DNA from: Pelistega sp.
Lineage (GTDB): Bacteria > Pseudomonadota > Gammaproteobacteria > Burkholderiales > Burkholderiaceae_B
Assembly: GCA_030538255.1 (NCBI GenBank)
Contig: JAUNUI010000008.1
Span: 44,942 to 108,941, forward strand
Direction: 5' to 3'
Length of the DNA stretch: 64,000 nucleotides
The position numbers and the translations under genes are program-made. The stretch's first letter is position 1. Each line of letters starts with the position of its first letter. Below, one piece after another: positions 1 through 7,893 of this stretch. Below the pieces are notes generated by a model. The model did no database searches. It saw only the letters and a program-made list of their open reading frames with translations, and was not told the origin of the DNA.

Positions 1-1
1 A

Positions 2-163
2 GAGAAAGAGCAGCATGACTTAAGTGATCAATTGGCCAATCCAGATTTATATGCTGCAGGCAATGAGAAGGCACAAGGTATTAATGATCGCTTAGCGAAG
101 ATCGATGATGAGTTAATGGCTTTATTTGAGCGTTGGGAAGTGTTGGAAGCGAAAATTGCTTAG
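2..163 (+). CDS. ABC-F family ATPase, C-terminal end only (Uup-like)
   Basis: Only the last 53 codons are inside the window; the reading frame runs from the left edge to the TAG at 161-163. The peptide is charged and helical, with the pattern DLSDQLANPDLY, then NDRLAKIDDELMALFERWE and a final LEAKIA. This resembles the coiled-coil C-terminal extension of ABC-F ATPases of the Uup group, soluble ribosome-associated or nucleic-acid-binding ATPases with two ABC domains. No ATPase motif is visible because they lie upstream of the edge. Assignment rests on this tail alone, so another ABC-F subfamily is possible. Confidence 0.6.
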   Translation, partial: EKEQHDLSDQLANPDLYAAGNEKAQGINDRLAKIDDELMALFERWEVLEAKIA

Positions 164-534
164 GTTAGAATCGCTTAAGATGAAGATGGTTTGGTGGTAA
201 TTTCTTAGGCAAACATTCTTTAATTTGTGTTTACATCGCAAAGATAAGCTAAACATAGGCTAAATTAATGAAAGCGTGAAGCAGAAGTCAAATCCAAGCA
301 CAAAGATTAGCTATATGTATGGAGCATGGCAAACTATCGAAAGTTTTATTATTGCGAACTTAATTGTTGTGAGCTTAATTATCGAGAGATAAATTATTGC
401 AAGCTAAAATATCGTGAGTATAAACATCAAGCACATAAAGATTCTTCTGATTGTATTGGTTTGAATATACAGGTGTAACAGAGCATATTTTGTCGATAAA
501 AACCCACAATCAATGGGCATATTCTAAAAAAAGT
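164..534. other. Gene-free gap with a 15-bp degenerate repeat array
   Basis: No convincing ORF. The notable content is a run of six roughly 15-base units (332-422), listed separately, and the tRNA promoter at its right end. The rest is AT-rich and featureless to the eye. Confidence 0.6.
332..422. repeat. Degenerate 15-bp tandem array, six units
   Basis: Successive 15-base units start at 332, 348, 363, 378, 393 and 408 (one extra base after the first). Examples are ATTATTGCGAACTTA, ATTGTTGTGAGCTTA and ATTATTGCAAGCTAA. Each unit follows roughly ATTRTYGNRAGCTTA. The array lies in a gap and encodes no obvious product. Confidence 0.7.
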
Positions 535-563
535 TTGACCCCACTACAATATTACGCTATAGT
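535..563 (+). promoter_or_regulatory. Sigma-70 promoter of the tRNA gene
   Basis: TTGACC (535-540) and TATAGT (558-563) are separated by exactly 17 bases, and the mature tRNA begins 23 bases after the -10 box. This is a near-consensus housekeeping promoter. Confidence 0.8.
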
Positions 564-585
564 TATCGTCTTAGGTAGTTCAGTT

Positions 586-662
586 GGCTCTTTAGCTCAG
601 TCGGTTAGAGCGACGGAATCATAATCCGCAGGTCCCCCGTTCGAATCGGGGAAGAGCCACCA
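586..662 (+). tRNA. tRNA with CAT anticodon, probably elongator tRNA-Met
   Basis: A 77-base cloverleaf including an encoded CCA. The acceptor stem is GGCTCTT/AAGAGCC and the D stem is GCTC/GAGC. The anticodon loop ATCATAA carries CAT at positions 34-36, and the T stem CCCCC/GGGG region holds the invariant TTCGAAT. A CAT anticodon can belong to elongator Met, initiator fMet or lysidine-modified Ile2. The first base pair G-C and the absence of the three G-C anticodon pairs of initiators argue against fMet. Met is preferred over Ile2, but this is not certain from sequence alone. It has its own promoter and terminator, so it is a single-gene unit. Confidence 0.9.
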
Positions 663-680
663 AGAAACCTAAATCAAATC

Positions 681-712
681 AACCGCTTAGCAGATTGCTT
701 AAGCGGTTTTTT
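681..712 (+). terminator. Rho-independent terminator of the tRNA gene
   Basis: Nine-base stem AACCGCTTA (681-689) with TAAGCGGTT (700-708), a 10-base loop, followed by T residues to 712. It lies about 20 bases after the tRNA CCA end. Confidence 0.85.
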
Positions 713-716
713 AATT

Positions 717-780
717 TCTAAGCGCTATAAATCTCTAAGTACTATAGCGCTACAACTTCTAAGTGCTATGAGTTTCCAAG
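717..780. repeat. Short direct repeats with 17/24-base spacing
   Basis: TCTAAG or TCCAAG recurs at 717, 734, 758 and 775, giving a 41-base period with an internal 17-base sub-unit (TCTAAGCGCTAT, TCTAAGTACTAT, TCTAAGTGCTAT). It lies in the gap between the tRNA terminator and the 3' end of dcuA. Confidence 0.55.
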
Positions 781-873
781 CCCCCGCCCTCATTTAACCG
801 TGCCCAAAACGTGACCGAGCTCTTATCGTCGACCAGGTCCTGAACATCCCATTGAGCGGACTTATAGGGACCC

Positions 874-2175
874 TTACAACACCGCACTCCCCAGCAAGAA
901 ACCAAATAAGACACTTAAGAATGTGGCTACCACCCCAGGTATTAGGAAGGGATGATTAAAAACAAACTTGCCAATTCGCGTTGAACCCGTATCATCAATC
1001 TCTACTGCAGCTAATAACGTTGGATACGTCGGCAGCACAAATAGAGCCGAAACCGCGGCAAATGAAGCAATCATCGCCACAGGTGAAACCCCAAGGGCAA
1101 ATGCCGCTGGATACAAGGCCTTAGCCGTTGCCGCTTGAGAGTACAATAAGGTACCTGCAATAAACAGCACCACAGCCAACATCCACGGATAGCTATCAAG
1201 AAAATCCGCCGAAACCACTTTAATCTCCTCGATATGCGCACCCACGAAGGTATTTCCCAGCCATGCCACACCCATCACACAGATAGCCGCTGACATGCCT
1301 GATTTGAAGGTCGCTGCTGAGGTTACTTGTAAACTATCCACCTTGCACAGCATCACAATTAAGGCGGCTGCACTTAACATAATCGCAATAATTGCATTAT
1401 CACGGCTCATTACTGGGTTCTCAATTAAACCCACATTCTTACTAATCGCCGTCGCATAGAACATCACCGCCACAATCGACATCAGGAAGATCAATACAGA
1501 ACGTTTGGCATGCGGCAAAATTGTGATATTTAAAGCACCACGTTGCTTAATTAAACCCTTAGCTAAACGATCTTGATAAACAGGATCGTCTTTGAGCTCC
1601 TTGCCTAAGAAATTACAAACAAAAGCCGTAATCATACAGGCGGCAAAAGTAGTAGGAATCCAAATACCTAGCAACTCTAAATAACCGATACCAAAATTCT
1701 TCTCAATTTCACCCGATAAGAAAACAACAGCGGCAGAGATAGGCGATGCCGTAATAGCGATTTGTGAGGCAACTGTCGCTATGGATAAAGGACGCGATGG
1801 ACGAATCCCCTGCTCCTTCGCCACTTCGGCAATTACAGGTAAAGTTGAAAAAGCCGTATGGCCAGTACCCGCCATAATCGTCATAAAATACGTCACAGCT
1901 GGCGCTAAGAACGTAATATGTTTAGGATGGCTACGTAGAATTTGCTCAGCTAACTTCACCAAGTAGTCCATACCACCTGCCACTTGCATAGTCGCAATCG
2001 CCACAATGACAGCCATGATAATGGAAATCACATCAAAGGGAATCACCCCAGGCTCAACGCCAAAAGCCGCTAGTGCAATGACCCCAAGACCACCTGCAAA
2101 GCCGATGCCGATACCCCCCAACCGAGTACCTAAGAAAATAAAAAATAAGACAATAAGAAGATGCAACCAGACCAT
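874..2175 (-). CDS. dcuA: Anaerobic C4-dicarboxylate transporter DcuA
   Basis: A polytopic inner-membrane carrier of the Dcu family, which exchanges aspartate, fumarate, malate and succinate. It matches remembered E. coli DcuA closely, with FAGGLGV near residue 30, IPFDVISIIMAVI, MQVAGG, ITASPISAAVV, LYSQAATAKAL and the C-terminal LPTYPTLLAAVE and GKFVFNHPF. It fits DcuA better than DcuB. The ATG at 2175 gives 433 residues and aligns with the E. coli start; an upstream in-frame TTG at 2199 would add eight residues and is less likely. The gene stands alone and converges on the tRNA unit. A perfect 30-bp palindrome lies about 110 bases upstream. Its presence suggests fumarate or aspartate exchange under low oxygen. 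Confidence 0.93.
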   Translation of the reverse strand: MVWLHLLIVLFFIFLGTRLGGIGIGFAGGLGVIALAAFGVEPGVIPFDVISIIMAVIVAIATMQVAGGMDYLVKLAEQILRSHPKHITFLAPAVTYFMTIMAGTGHTAFSTLPVIAEVAKEQGIRPSRPLSIATVASQIAITASPISAAVVFLSGEIEKNFGIGYLELLGIWIPTTFAACMITAFVCNFLGKELKDDPVYQDRLAKGLIKQRGALNITILPHAKRSVLIFLMSIVAVMFYATAISKNVGLIENPVMSRDNAIIAIMLSAAALIVMLCKVDSLQVTSAATFKSGMSAAICVMGVAWLGNTFVGAHIEEIKVVSADFLDSYPWMLAVVLFIAGTLLYSQAATAKALYPAAFALGVSPVAMIASFAAVSALFVLPTYPTLLAAVEIDDTGSTRIGKFVFNHPFLIPGVVATFLSVLFGFLLGSAVL

Positions 2176-2287
2176 AATAGCCAACTCATAAAGATACAAA
2201 ATTTCGATTTTTCTTCAACATAAGCAGCGCTTCACCCGTTCCCCTCCGATGGGTAATGCATTAATTTTATGAGTTTCTGTTATGTTT

Positions 2288-2317
2288 CAAAGGGTAATGT
2301 ATATACATTACCCTTTG
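2288..2317. promoter_or_regulatory. Perfect 30-bp palindrome upstream of dcuA (possible operator)
   Basis: CAAAGGGTAATGTAT (2288-2302) is followed directly by its exact reverse complement (2303-2317). A further GGGTAATGCAT copy lies at 2251-2261. There is no loop and no T-run, so an operator for a dimeric regulator is more likely than a terminator. The regulator is unknown. Confidence 0.5.
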
Positions 2318-2487
2318 TGAATAATTTCGCCTTGATGCAACGCAAAGAACATTCACTGCACCGCCAAATAAACATGATAAAGTGTAGAAATGACAGCTTT
2401 ACTGCAAAGCAATAAACTAGCAAGGTGAAGAACTAAGACTCTGCTGTATGTGTTGCTAAAATAATTCATATAAGAAAGGAAATCTCA

Positions 2488-3171
2488 ATGAGCTACACCA
2501 ATACAAACTTTTTGTATTCGCCTCTGTCTCCCGGCGAAATGAAGGGCGTCCGCACTTTTATCAATTTGCTTCGCTTCAGCTTTATCTTTAACATCTTTGT
2601 TTTATTTAGCATTTTCTTTTTTATAGCACTAGGATCAAACCCGCTTTTGACGTTTGCCATAATTATATTAGTCTTTACACCGAGTATTCTGCTATTACAC
2701 AGCATAAACCGTATAGAGAAAAACAAAAAAGAGTTTGCTTATTTACAATGGTCGCTTAGATTGGCAAAACTATTATTAGTTCTATTAACCCTTTTGTTTA
2801 GTGTGCAATTTTATTTATTTACGAAATTCATTCACGAGAATATATTCTCAGGCGCTGGTACGGTAGATTCCTCCTGGCCCGTCGTCATGGCTTCATTTCT
2901 GGTACTTTCATGGCTAGCCATTGACTATTTATTCTATAAACCATTATCTCGCCATCGCTTGTGGATCACCCACAATGGCATATTTGCCAGCCAAGCCTTA
3001 GAAGGCAATCCACCCGCCCCGAGTCAGGAAGAACTTACTTCAAATCTGTCCATAGAAGAACAGCTTGCTAAGTGGGAAGAATTGCTCAAAGCCCATCATA
3101 TTAGCCCTCGAGAATTCAAAAAGGTCAAGCAGGAGCTTTTAAAGAATTCATCTGCAAATAAAGAGCGATAG
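2488..3171 (+). CDS. Four-helix membrane protein with C-terminal SHOCT-like domain
   Basis: A 227-residue protein with hydrophobic segments near residues 27-47, 51-72, 87-108 and 128-148. A soluble tail follows, ending in SIEEQLAKWEELLKAHHIS and FKKVKQELL. That tail has the pattern of the SHOCT (short C-terminal) domain, a small helical module often attached to membrane proteins and thought to mediate oligomerisation. The ATG at 2488 follows AGAAAGGAAA at good spacing. No enzymatic motif is visible. Function is unknown; the fold assignment is by pattern only. Confidence 0.75.
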   Translation: MSYTNTNFLYSPLSPGEMKGVRTFINLLRFSFIFNIFVLFSIFFFIALGSNPLLTFAIIILVFTPSILLLHSINRIEKNKKEFAYLQWSLRLAKLLLVLLTLLFSVQFYLFTKFIHENIFSGAGTVDSSWPVVMASFLVLSWLAIDYLFYKPLSRHRLWITHNGIFASQALEGNPPAPSQEELTSNLSIEEQLAKWEELLKAHHISPREFKKVKQELLKNSSANKER

Positions 3172-3181
3172 CATGTATACC

Positions 3182-3522
3182 TTATGCAGGTCTGAATGTA
3201 CTAGCGATCCAAGCCATCATCAATCTACCCGCCAACGATTTAAAGATCGCATCAACAGGCTCTGCATAAAAACTAGTTTGAAACTTCATAAAGAGCTCCA
3301 TAGGAATCGTTCGGATGTCCACCGCACTACTCATAGGTAAGGCGATTTTCTTGGCAGCCGCATCGAAAGCTACTTGCAAACATTCAGCAATACTTTCTAC
3401 CACCATCACCGAGCCACCCAAACTCATATCGCCTAAGACAAGCAACTGGTTTTGTACTGATTTACCAGCAAGCCTGAAGCAAATGCGCCCAAACTAGAAA
3501 CTGTCAGATGAGATTTAAACTT
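3182..3522 (-). pseudogene. brxL: Frameshifted 3' remnant of brxL (BREX Lon-like protein)
   Basis: The main open frame (3182-3445 and its upstream extension) reads VQNQLLVLGDMSLGGSV, then ESIAECLQVAFDAAAKK, LPMSSAVDI, IPMELFMKFQTSFYAEP and VDAIFKSLAG. This is the signature C-terminal region of BrxL, the Lon-related protein of BREX phage-defence systems (TIGR02653 type). Upstream, LGAFASGLL continues the homology in another frame. Joining it to GKSVQNQ needs one inserted base near 3465, so the gene carries a one-base deletion. The upstream frame stops at 3523-3525, so the N-terminal AAA and protease regions are gone. The last 13 or so residues (after FKSLAG) are unlike the family. No other brx gene lies nearby. 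This is a dead remnant. Confidence 0.8.
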
Positions 3523-3771
3523 CTACACTTCATATCCCCTCACCCCTTTACTTCCCACACCAATCAGCTAGACTATACAAATCCGCCTTAAATTATGCTC
3601 GTTCTTCGTTCGACAATCGCCTGTTTAGCGAAGTTTAATGTTTCTTGTCAGCGTTATATAAGATTAGCAAGACTAGACATATGGGTTATATGTACGTTAT
3701 ATGATCCCTTAATGCTTCCTTCATAACTTAAGGCCCTGTATCACTCCATTCATCCAAGACGTATACAAACC

Positions 3772-4695
3772 ATGCAAGCCCCTTCTGACTCATCATCCTC
3801 AGTGCTAACAGGTATCACTTTTATGATTACCTCACTATTCACTTTATCAGTGCTAGATGGGACGGGGAAATGGTTAATGGCGATTGGTCTACCTCTGCTC
3901 GTCTTATGTTGGATTCGATACTCGGTCCACTCGCTCTTAGTACTGGCGATTATTCTGCCTAAGAACGGAGTCAAGGCCTTGCATACGGCCAAGCCGATAA
4001 CGCAAATTCTGCGCGGCACAATTATGCTCGCGTCTACGCTGTGTTTCTTCACGACCTTACGCTACCTACCGCAAGCGGAAGCCACGGCGATTAATTTTAT
4101 TGCGCCGCTGATTGTTCTAGCGATTGCACCCTACTTGCTTAAAGAGAAGACTCAAATGGCTCGCTGGATCGCCGCCATTATTGGTTTCATGGGCATCCTC
4201 TTAATTATTCGCCCCAGTGCGGGTTTGAATATGACGGGGGTTTTCTTTGGACTATTTAATGCAGTACTATTTTCCATCCAATTTATTGTCACCCGTCGCT
4301 TAGCCAGTGAGAACCCTATGACGACCTTGGTCTGGAGTGGTCTCTGTGGCACACTTATGCTCTGCGCCTACACGCTGTTCAATTTCGATTATGTTTTGCA
4401 CGCGCTTGGGCAACTCACAACATGGCAATGGCTGCTGCTAATCTCCACAGGAATCAGCGGTGGGCTTGGTCATCTCTTGCAAATTCAAGCCTATCGTTAT
4501 GCACCCGCCTCCATGTTAGCCCCCTTCACCTATATGCAGATTATCAGTGCGACCGCCCTAGGTTGGATTGTCTGGCGCCAATTCCCAGATATGCTCACTT
4601 GGCTCGGCATTGCCATTATCTGCGCCAGTGGTGTTGGCATTGCCTTGAAAGAGCTACGTCAACAAGGCCGTATGGCCAAACCCAGAGCTGAATAA
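3772..4695 (+). CDS. EamA/DMT-family permease (10 TM)
   Basis: A 307-residue integral membrane protein with ten predicted helices in two EamA repeats. Typical drug/metabolite transporter landmarks are visible: a Pro-rich loop after helix 3 (LRYLPQAEATAINFIAPL near residue 103), GFMGILLIIRPSAG at the end of the first repeat, and YRYAPASMLAPFTYMQ in the second. Such carriers export amino acids, nucleobases or metabolites; the substrate cannot be read from sequence. The ATG at 3772 has only a weak ribosome site, but the alignment to the family starts nearby. It is transcribed alone, toward argE, which is 241 bases away. Confidence 0.85.
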   Translation: MQAPSDSSSSVLTGITFMITSLFTLSVLDGTGKWLMAIGLPLLVLCWIRYSVHSLLVLAIILPKNGVKALHTAKPITQILRGTIMLASTLCFFTTLRYLPQAEATAINFIAPLIVLAIAPYLLKEKTQMARWIAAIIGFMGILLIIRPSAGLNMTGVFFGLFNAVLFSIQFIVTRRLASENPMTTLVWSGLCGTLMLCAYTLFNFDYVLHALGQLTTWQWLLLISTGISGGLGHLLQIQAYRYAPASMLAPFTYMQIISATALGWIVWRQFPDMLTWLGIAIICASGVGIALKELRQQGRMAKPRAE

Positions 4696-4936
4696 GAACA
4701 CATATGAAAAATTGATATAAGCAGCCAGTCAATTTAGGCTAGACTAGGGTAAATAGCCGAGCGACACGGTAAACTGATAACCTAGCGACAGGAAGCACAA
4801 AGCAAAGCAGTAGATATGTAAAACGACATGAGAAACTTATCGCAAGATAACAAGGTTAACAAAGCACTCTACCCTTAAAGCACCTATCGCCTATATCCGC
4901 TAAACTATAGCATCACATAAAACTGGAACTCCTCTT

Positions 4937-6118
4937 ATGACTGCGTATCCTGCTAACCCGATTGATTGGACGAAAAAGCTGGTGTCTTTTGATACCACGA
5001 GCCGCTTATCTAACTTGGCCTTAATCCATTATGTGGCGGATTACTTGGCGAGTGTCGGCCTAAAAGCGCAGCTCACGTTTAATACAGAGCAAACCAAGGC
5101 CAATCTCTGGGCTAGTATTCCCGATGCTCAGGGGAATACCACAGGCGGTCTAGTACTATCAGGTCATACCGATGTCGTTCCCGTCGATGGTCAGAACTGG
5201 AGCAGTGATCCTTTTAATCCTGAAATACGTGGTGATAAACTATACGGACGCGGTACCTGCGATATGAAGGGTTTTATCGGCACTGTCTTAAGCCTAGTGC
5301 CGACCTTCCTTAGCACTCCCTTGCGTGAGCCGATTCATCTGGCTTTTTCCTATGATGAAGAGATTGGTTGTTTAGGTGTCGGCAGTATGCTCGCGGCCAT
5401 GCAAGCCCAAGGGATTAATCCGCAAGGTTGTATTGTCGGTGAGCCTAGTAGTATGCGACCCGTAGTTGCGCATAAGAGTATCAATACCTATCGTTGCCTC
5501 GTCCACGGTTGTGCCGCTCACTCTTCGCTCACGTCCAAGGGCTCGAATGCGATTGAATATGCCGCGCGCTTTATCTGTATGTTCCGTGATTTAACCGATA
5601 AGATTAAAGCCACAGGGCCTTTTGATGAATTTTTCGATGTGCCATATACCACGGGGCAGACCAGTACTATCCGCGGCGGGAGTGCGATCAATATCGTACC
5701 AGCGGAATGTGAGTTTGAATTTGAATTCCGCACCTTACCAACACAATCGCCTGAGGAAATTCACCAGCAGCTACAAGCCTATATTGATGATGTCTTAATT
5801 CCACAGATGCAAGCTGAATATCCGCAAGCGGGAATTGAGCTCATCCGCATCGCGGCAAGTCCTGGTATGGACACCGCTGAACAAGAAGCCATTACCCAAT
5901 TGGTGCGAGCCTTAACCGCCGATACAGCAACCCGTAAAGTGGCTTATGCAACCGAGGGTGGTCTATTTCAACATGCAGGTGTGCCAACGGTGATTTGTGG
6001 TCCTGGCTCCATTGAGCAAGCGCATCGCCCCGATGAATTTATTGAGTTGGATCAGCTAGCCCAATGTGAACGCTTTCTCCTAGCCGTGCTACAAGCGCAA
6101 GCCTCATCTCAACTGTAA
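4937..6118 (+). CDS. argE: Acetylornithine deacetylase ArgE (M20 family)
   Basis: Cytosolic zinc hydrolase that removes acetate from N-acetylornithine in arginine biosynthesis. The M20 metal-site motifs are in order: SGHTDVVPVDG near residue 75, GRGTCDMKGF near 105, DEEIGCLG near 140, GEPSSM near 166, and a late His in IEQAHRPDEF near 360. At 393 residues it is slightly longer than the 383 of the E. coli enzyme. The ATG at 4937 follows AACTCCTCTT with no strong ribosome site, and no better start exists. The gene is monocistronic with no other arg gene nearby. Confidence 0.92.
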   Translation: MTAYPANPIDWTKKLVSFDTTSRLSNLALIHYVADYLASVGLKAQLTFNTEQTKANLWASIPDAQGNTTGGLVLSGHTDVVPVDGQNWSSDPFNPEIRGDKLYGRGTCDMKGFIGTVLSLVPTFLSTPLREPIHLAFSYDEEIGCLGVGSMLAAMQAQGINPQGCIVGEPSSMRPVVAHKSINTYRCLVHGCAAHSSLTSKGSNAIEYAARFICMFRDLTDKIKATGPFDEFFDVPYTTGQTSTIRGGSAINIVPAECEFEFEFRTLPTQSPEEIHQQLQAYIDDVLIPQMQAEYPQAGIELIRIAASPGMDTAEQEAITQLVRALTADTATRKVAYATEGGLFQHAGVPTVICGPGSIEQAHRPDEFIELDQLAQCERFLLAVLQAQASSQL

Positions 6119-6257
6119 AATAATGCTTTCAGACAATCATTTATCGGAAAACATATAATTCAAACTTAATTTTTATTACTGCAAGCTCTATCCAGACAAT
6201 CACGTCAAACAGGCAGTTTACGTATTAATAAACTGCCCAGCCACAAGAAACGAAATA

Positions 6258-7463
6258 ATGAATACTTCAGTGCCGTCAACTCCTTATTTATCCACACCAA
6301 TTCTGCTCTTGATGGCTGTGGCCTGTGGCTTATGTGCGGGTGGTAATTACTTTAATCAACCACTCTTAAACTCCATTGCCCAGGACTTGCAAATCAGTGA
6401 AGCAACTGCCTCGCTAACCGTCACGGTTGCGCAAGTCAGTTATGCACTCGGCTTACTTTTTATCGTGCCCTTGGGTGATATGTTTGAGCGTCGACGTTTG
6501 GTCTTCGTCTTAATGTTGTTGGCAGCAATGGGGCAATTTACCAGTGCCTTAGCCATGAATAGTGAAATCTTATTCATCGGCATGGGTGCCGCGGGTTTGT
6601 TTTCAGTGGCGGCCCAAGTCTTGGTGCCTCTTGCTGCGATGCTCTCTGCTCCAGAATCAAGTGGCCGAGCAGTCGGTATTGTGATGAGTGGTTTGCTTAC
6701 AGGCATCTTACTTGCACGTAGCGCTGCTGGTTTACTCTCTACAGTGGGTGGTTGGCAAACAGTCTATTGGCTGGCCGGAGGCTTAATGGTATTGATCGCC
6801 ATTATCCTGTGGCTCAGCTTACCTAACTCACGCAGCCCAAAGAAGATTTCCTATGCTGCGGTATTCCGCTCTATGCTGACGCTACTTAAGCAACACTCGA
6901 TTTTGCGGACACGTTCGCTACTAGGGGCCTTATGCTTTGCCTCAGTCAGCACCCTATTCTCGACCATGGCGCTCTTACTTGCAGGCCCAGAACATGGTCT
7001 GAATGACTCAGAAATTGGTCTCGTTGGCTTAATTGGTGTTGCGGGTGCTTTAATGGCATCATACGCTGGACGCTTATATGACAAAGGATATGGGCAGCAG
7101 GTCACTAAAGCTGGCTTAGTTATTTTTGTCTTTAGTTGGGTGATGTTATATATGGGTGGTAGCAGTTTGGGCTGGTTTATTGCAGGTTTGCTATTTATCG
7201 ATCTGGCCCTACAAGGCATGCATATCTGTAATCAAAATATGGTGTATAAACTGGCCCCTGAAGCGCGTTCACGCATTAATTCGGTCTATATGACAAGTTA
7301 TTTTTGTGGTGCCGCACTCGGTTCAACGCTAGGCACGATAGCTTGGAATTACTATGCTTGGCATGGCGTGTGCATACTCGGGTCGGTATTCGTGGCCTTA
7401 GCAGCACTTGTCTTTTGGTGCGAACGTAGACAATCTAACGCAACAGTAACTTCACTGGTTTAG
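6258..7463 (+). CDS. MFS transporter (YgaY/AraJ-like efflux carrier)
   Basis: A 401-residue twelve-helix major facilitator. The signature loop between helices 2 and 3 reads PLGDMFERRRLV near residue 74, and the N-terminal region ACGLCAGGNYFNQPLL resembles sugar/drug efflux carriers of the AraJ/YgaY kind. The substrate is unknown. The ATG at 6258 follows ACAAGAAACGAAATA. Its stop codon (7461-7463) abuts the repeat array that belongs to the convergent barstar-like gene. Confidence 0.85.
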   Translation: MNTSVPSTPYLSTPILLLMAVACGLCAGGNYFNQPLLNSIAQDLQISEATASLTVTVAQVSYALGLLFIVPLGDMFERRRLVFVLMLLAAMGQFTSALAMNSEILFIGMGAAGLFSVAAQVLVPLAAMLSAPESSGRAVGIVMSGLLTGILLARSAAGLLSTVGGWQTVYWLAGGLMVLIAIILWLSLPNSRSPKKISYAAVFRSMLTLLKQHSILRTRSLLGALCFASVSTLFSTMALLLAGPEHGLNDSEIGLVGLIGVAGALMASYAGRLYDKGYGQQVTKAGLVIFVFSWVMLYMGGSSLGWFIAGLLFIDLALQGMHICNQNMVYKLAPEARSRINSVYMTSYFCGAALGSTLGTIAWNYYAWHGVCILGSVFVALAALVFWCERRQSNATVTSLV

Positions 7464-7570
7464 GCTTGAGCGGGCGAATCATCTAAAACATCAAATCTAA
7501 ACTTGAGCAGAAAAATCTTCTAAGACCTCAAATTTAGGCTTTAGCAGGCGTATTTTCAGACTCATCAAGC
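7460..7570. repeat. 37-bp triplicated 3' end of the barstar-like gene
   Basis: Three degenerate units start at 7460, 7497 and 7534, an exact 37-base spacing. They begin TTAGGCTTGAGC, CTAAACTTGAGC and TTAGGCTTTAGC. The third unit is the real 3' end of the barstar-like CDS on the minus strand, beginning with its stop codon at 7534-7536; the other two are downstream echoes. Confidence 0.75.
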
Positions 7571-7893
7571 ACAATCTGTGCGTCTGCACGCTCTTGTGCG
7601 ATTGCTCTAAAAATATCAATCAAACCTTCGTAATATAACTCGCCTAATTTATCAGCACTCGTAGCATGGTCTAGCCAGATAATTTTAAAAGGCCCAGGCA
7701 CGTCAGTGCCTAAGCTATTGTAAAGTGCATCTAAATTACGGCCAAAGTATTTCGGCAGGCAAATCGTCTCTAATAAGCGGTCATAGACATCATCGACTGA
7801 CTGGATATTCTTCAGTTCGCAGACGCGCAAATGCGGACGTACATCTTTCTTCTGTTTCTTCTTTAATTGGCGTGGGTTATGTTTTACTGGCAT
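7534..7893 (-). CDS. Barstar-family ribonuclease inhibitor
   Basis: A 119-residue cytoplasmic protein with a very basic N-terminal extension (KKKQKK near residues 11-16) followed by the barstar fold. LPKYFGRNLDALYNSL (residues 46-61) matches the binding helix of barstar (YYGENLDALWDCL). Asp55 corresponds to barstar Asp35. The positions of barstar Trp38 and Asp39 are Tyr58 and Asn59 here, so one acidic contact is lost. It starts inside the end of the RNase gene (10-base overlap), which implies translational coupling. The inferred role is to block the RNase inside the producing cell. E. coli YhcO is a relative without a known RNase partner, so function is inferred mainly from the pairing. Confidence 0.88.
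   Translation of the reverse strand: MPVKHNPRQLKKKQKKDVRPHLRVCELKNIQSVDDVYDRLLETICLPKYFGRNLDALYNSLGTDVPGPFKIIWLDHATSADKLGELYYEGLIDIFRAIAQERADAQIVLDESENTPAKA

Noticed and set aside
586-662. Initiator tRNA-fMet
   Set aside because: The first base pair is G-C and the anticodon stem lacks the three consecutive G-C pairs of initiators.
2288-2317. Intrinsic terminator at the 30-bp palindrome
   Set aside because: No loop, AT-rich centre and no T-run after the stem; it also lies upstream of both flanking genes.
3182-3445. Intact small gene of 87 codons
   Set aside because: Homology continues upstream in another frame and the start codon falls inside a conserved BrxL strand, so it is a pseudogene fragment.
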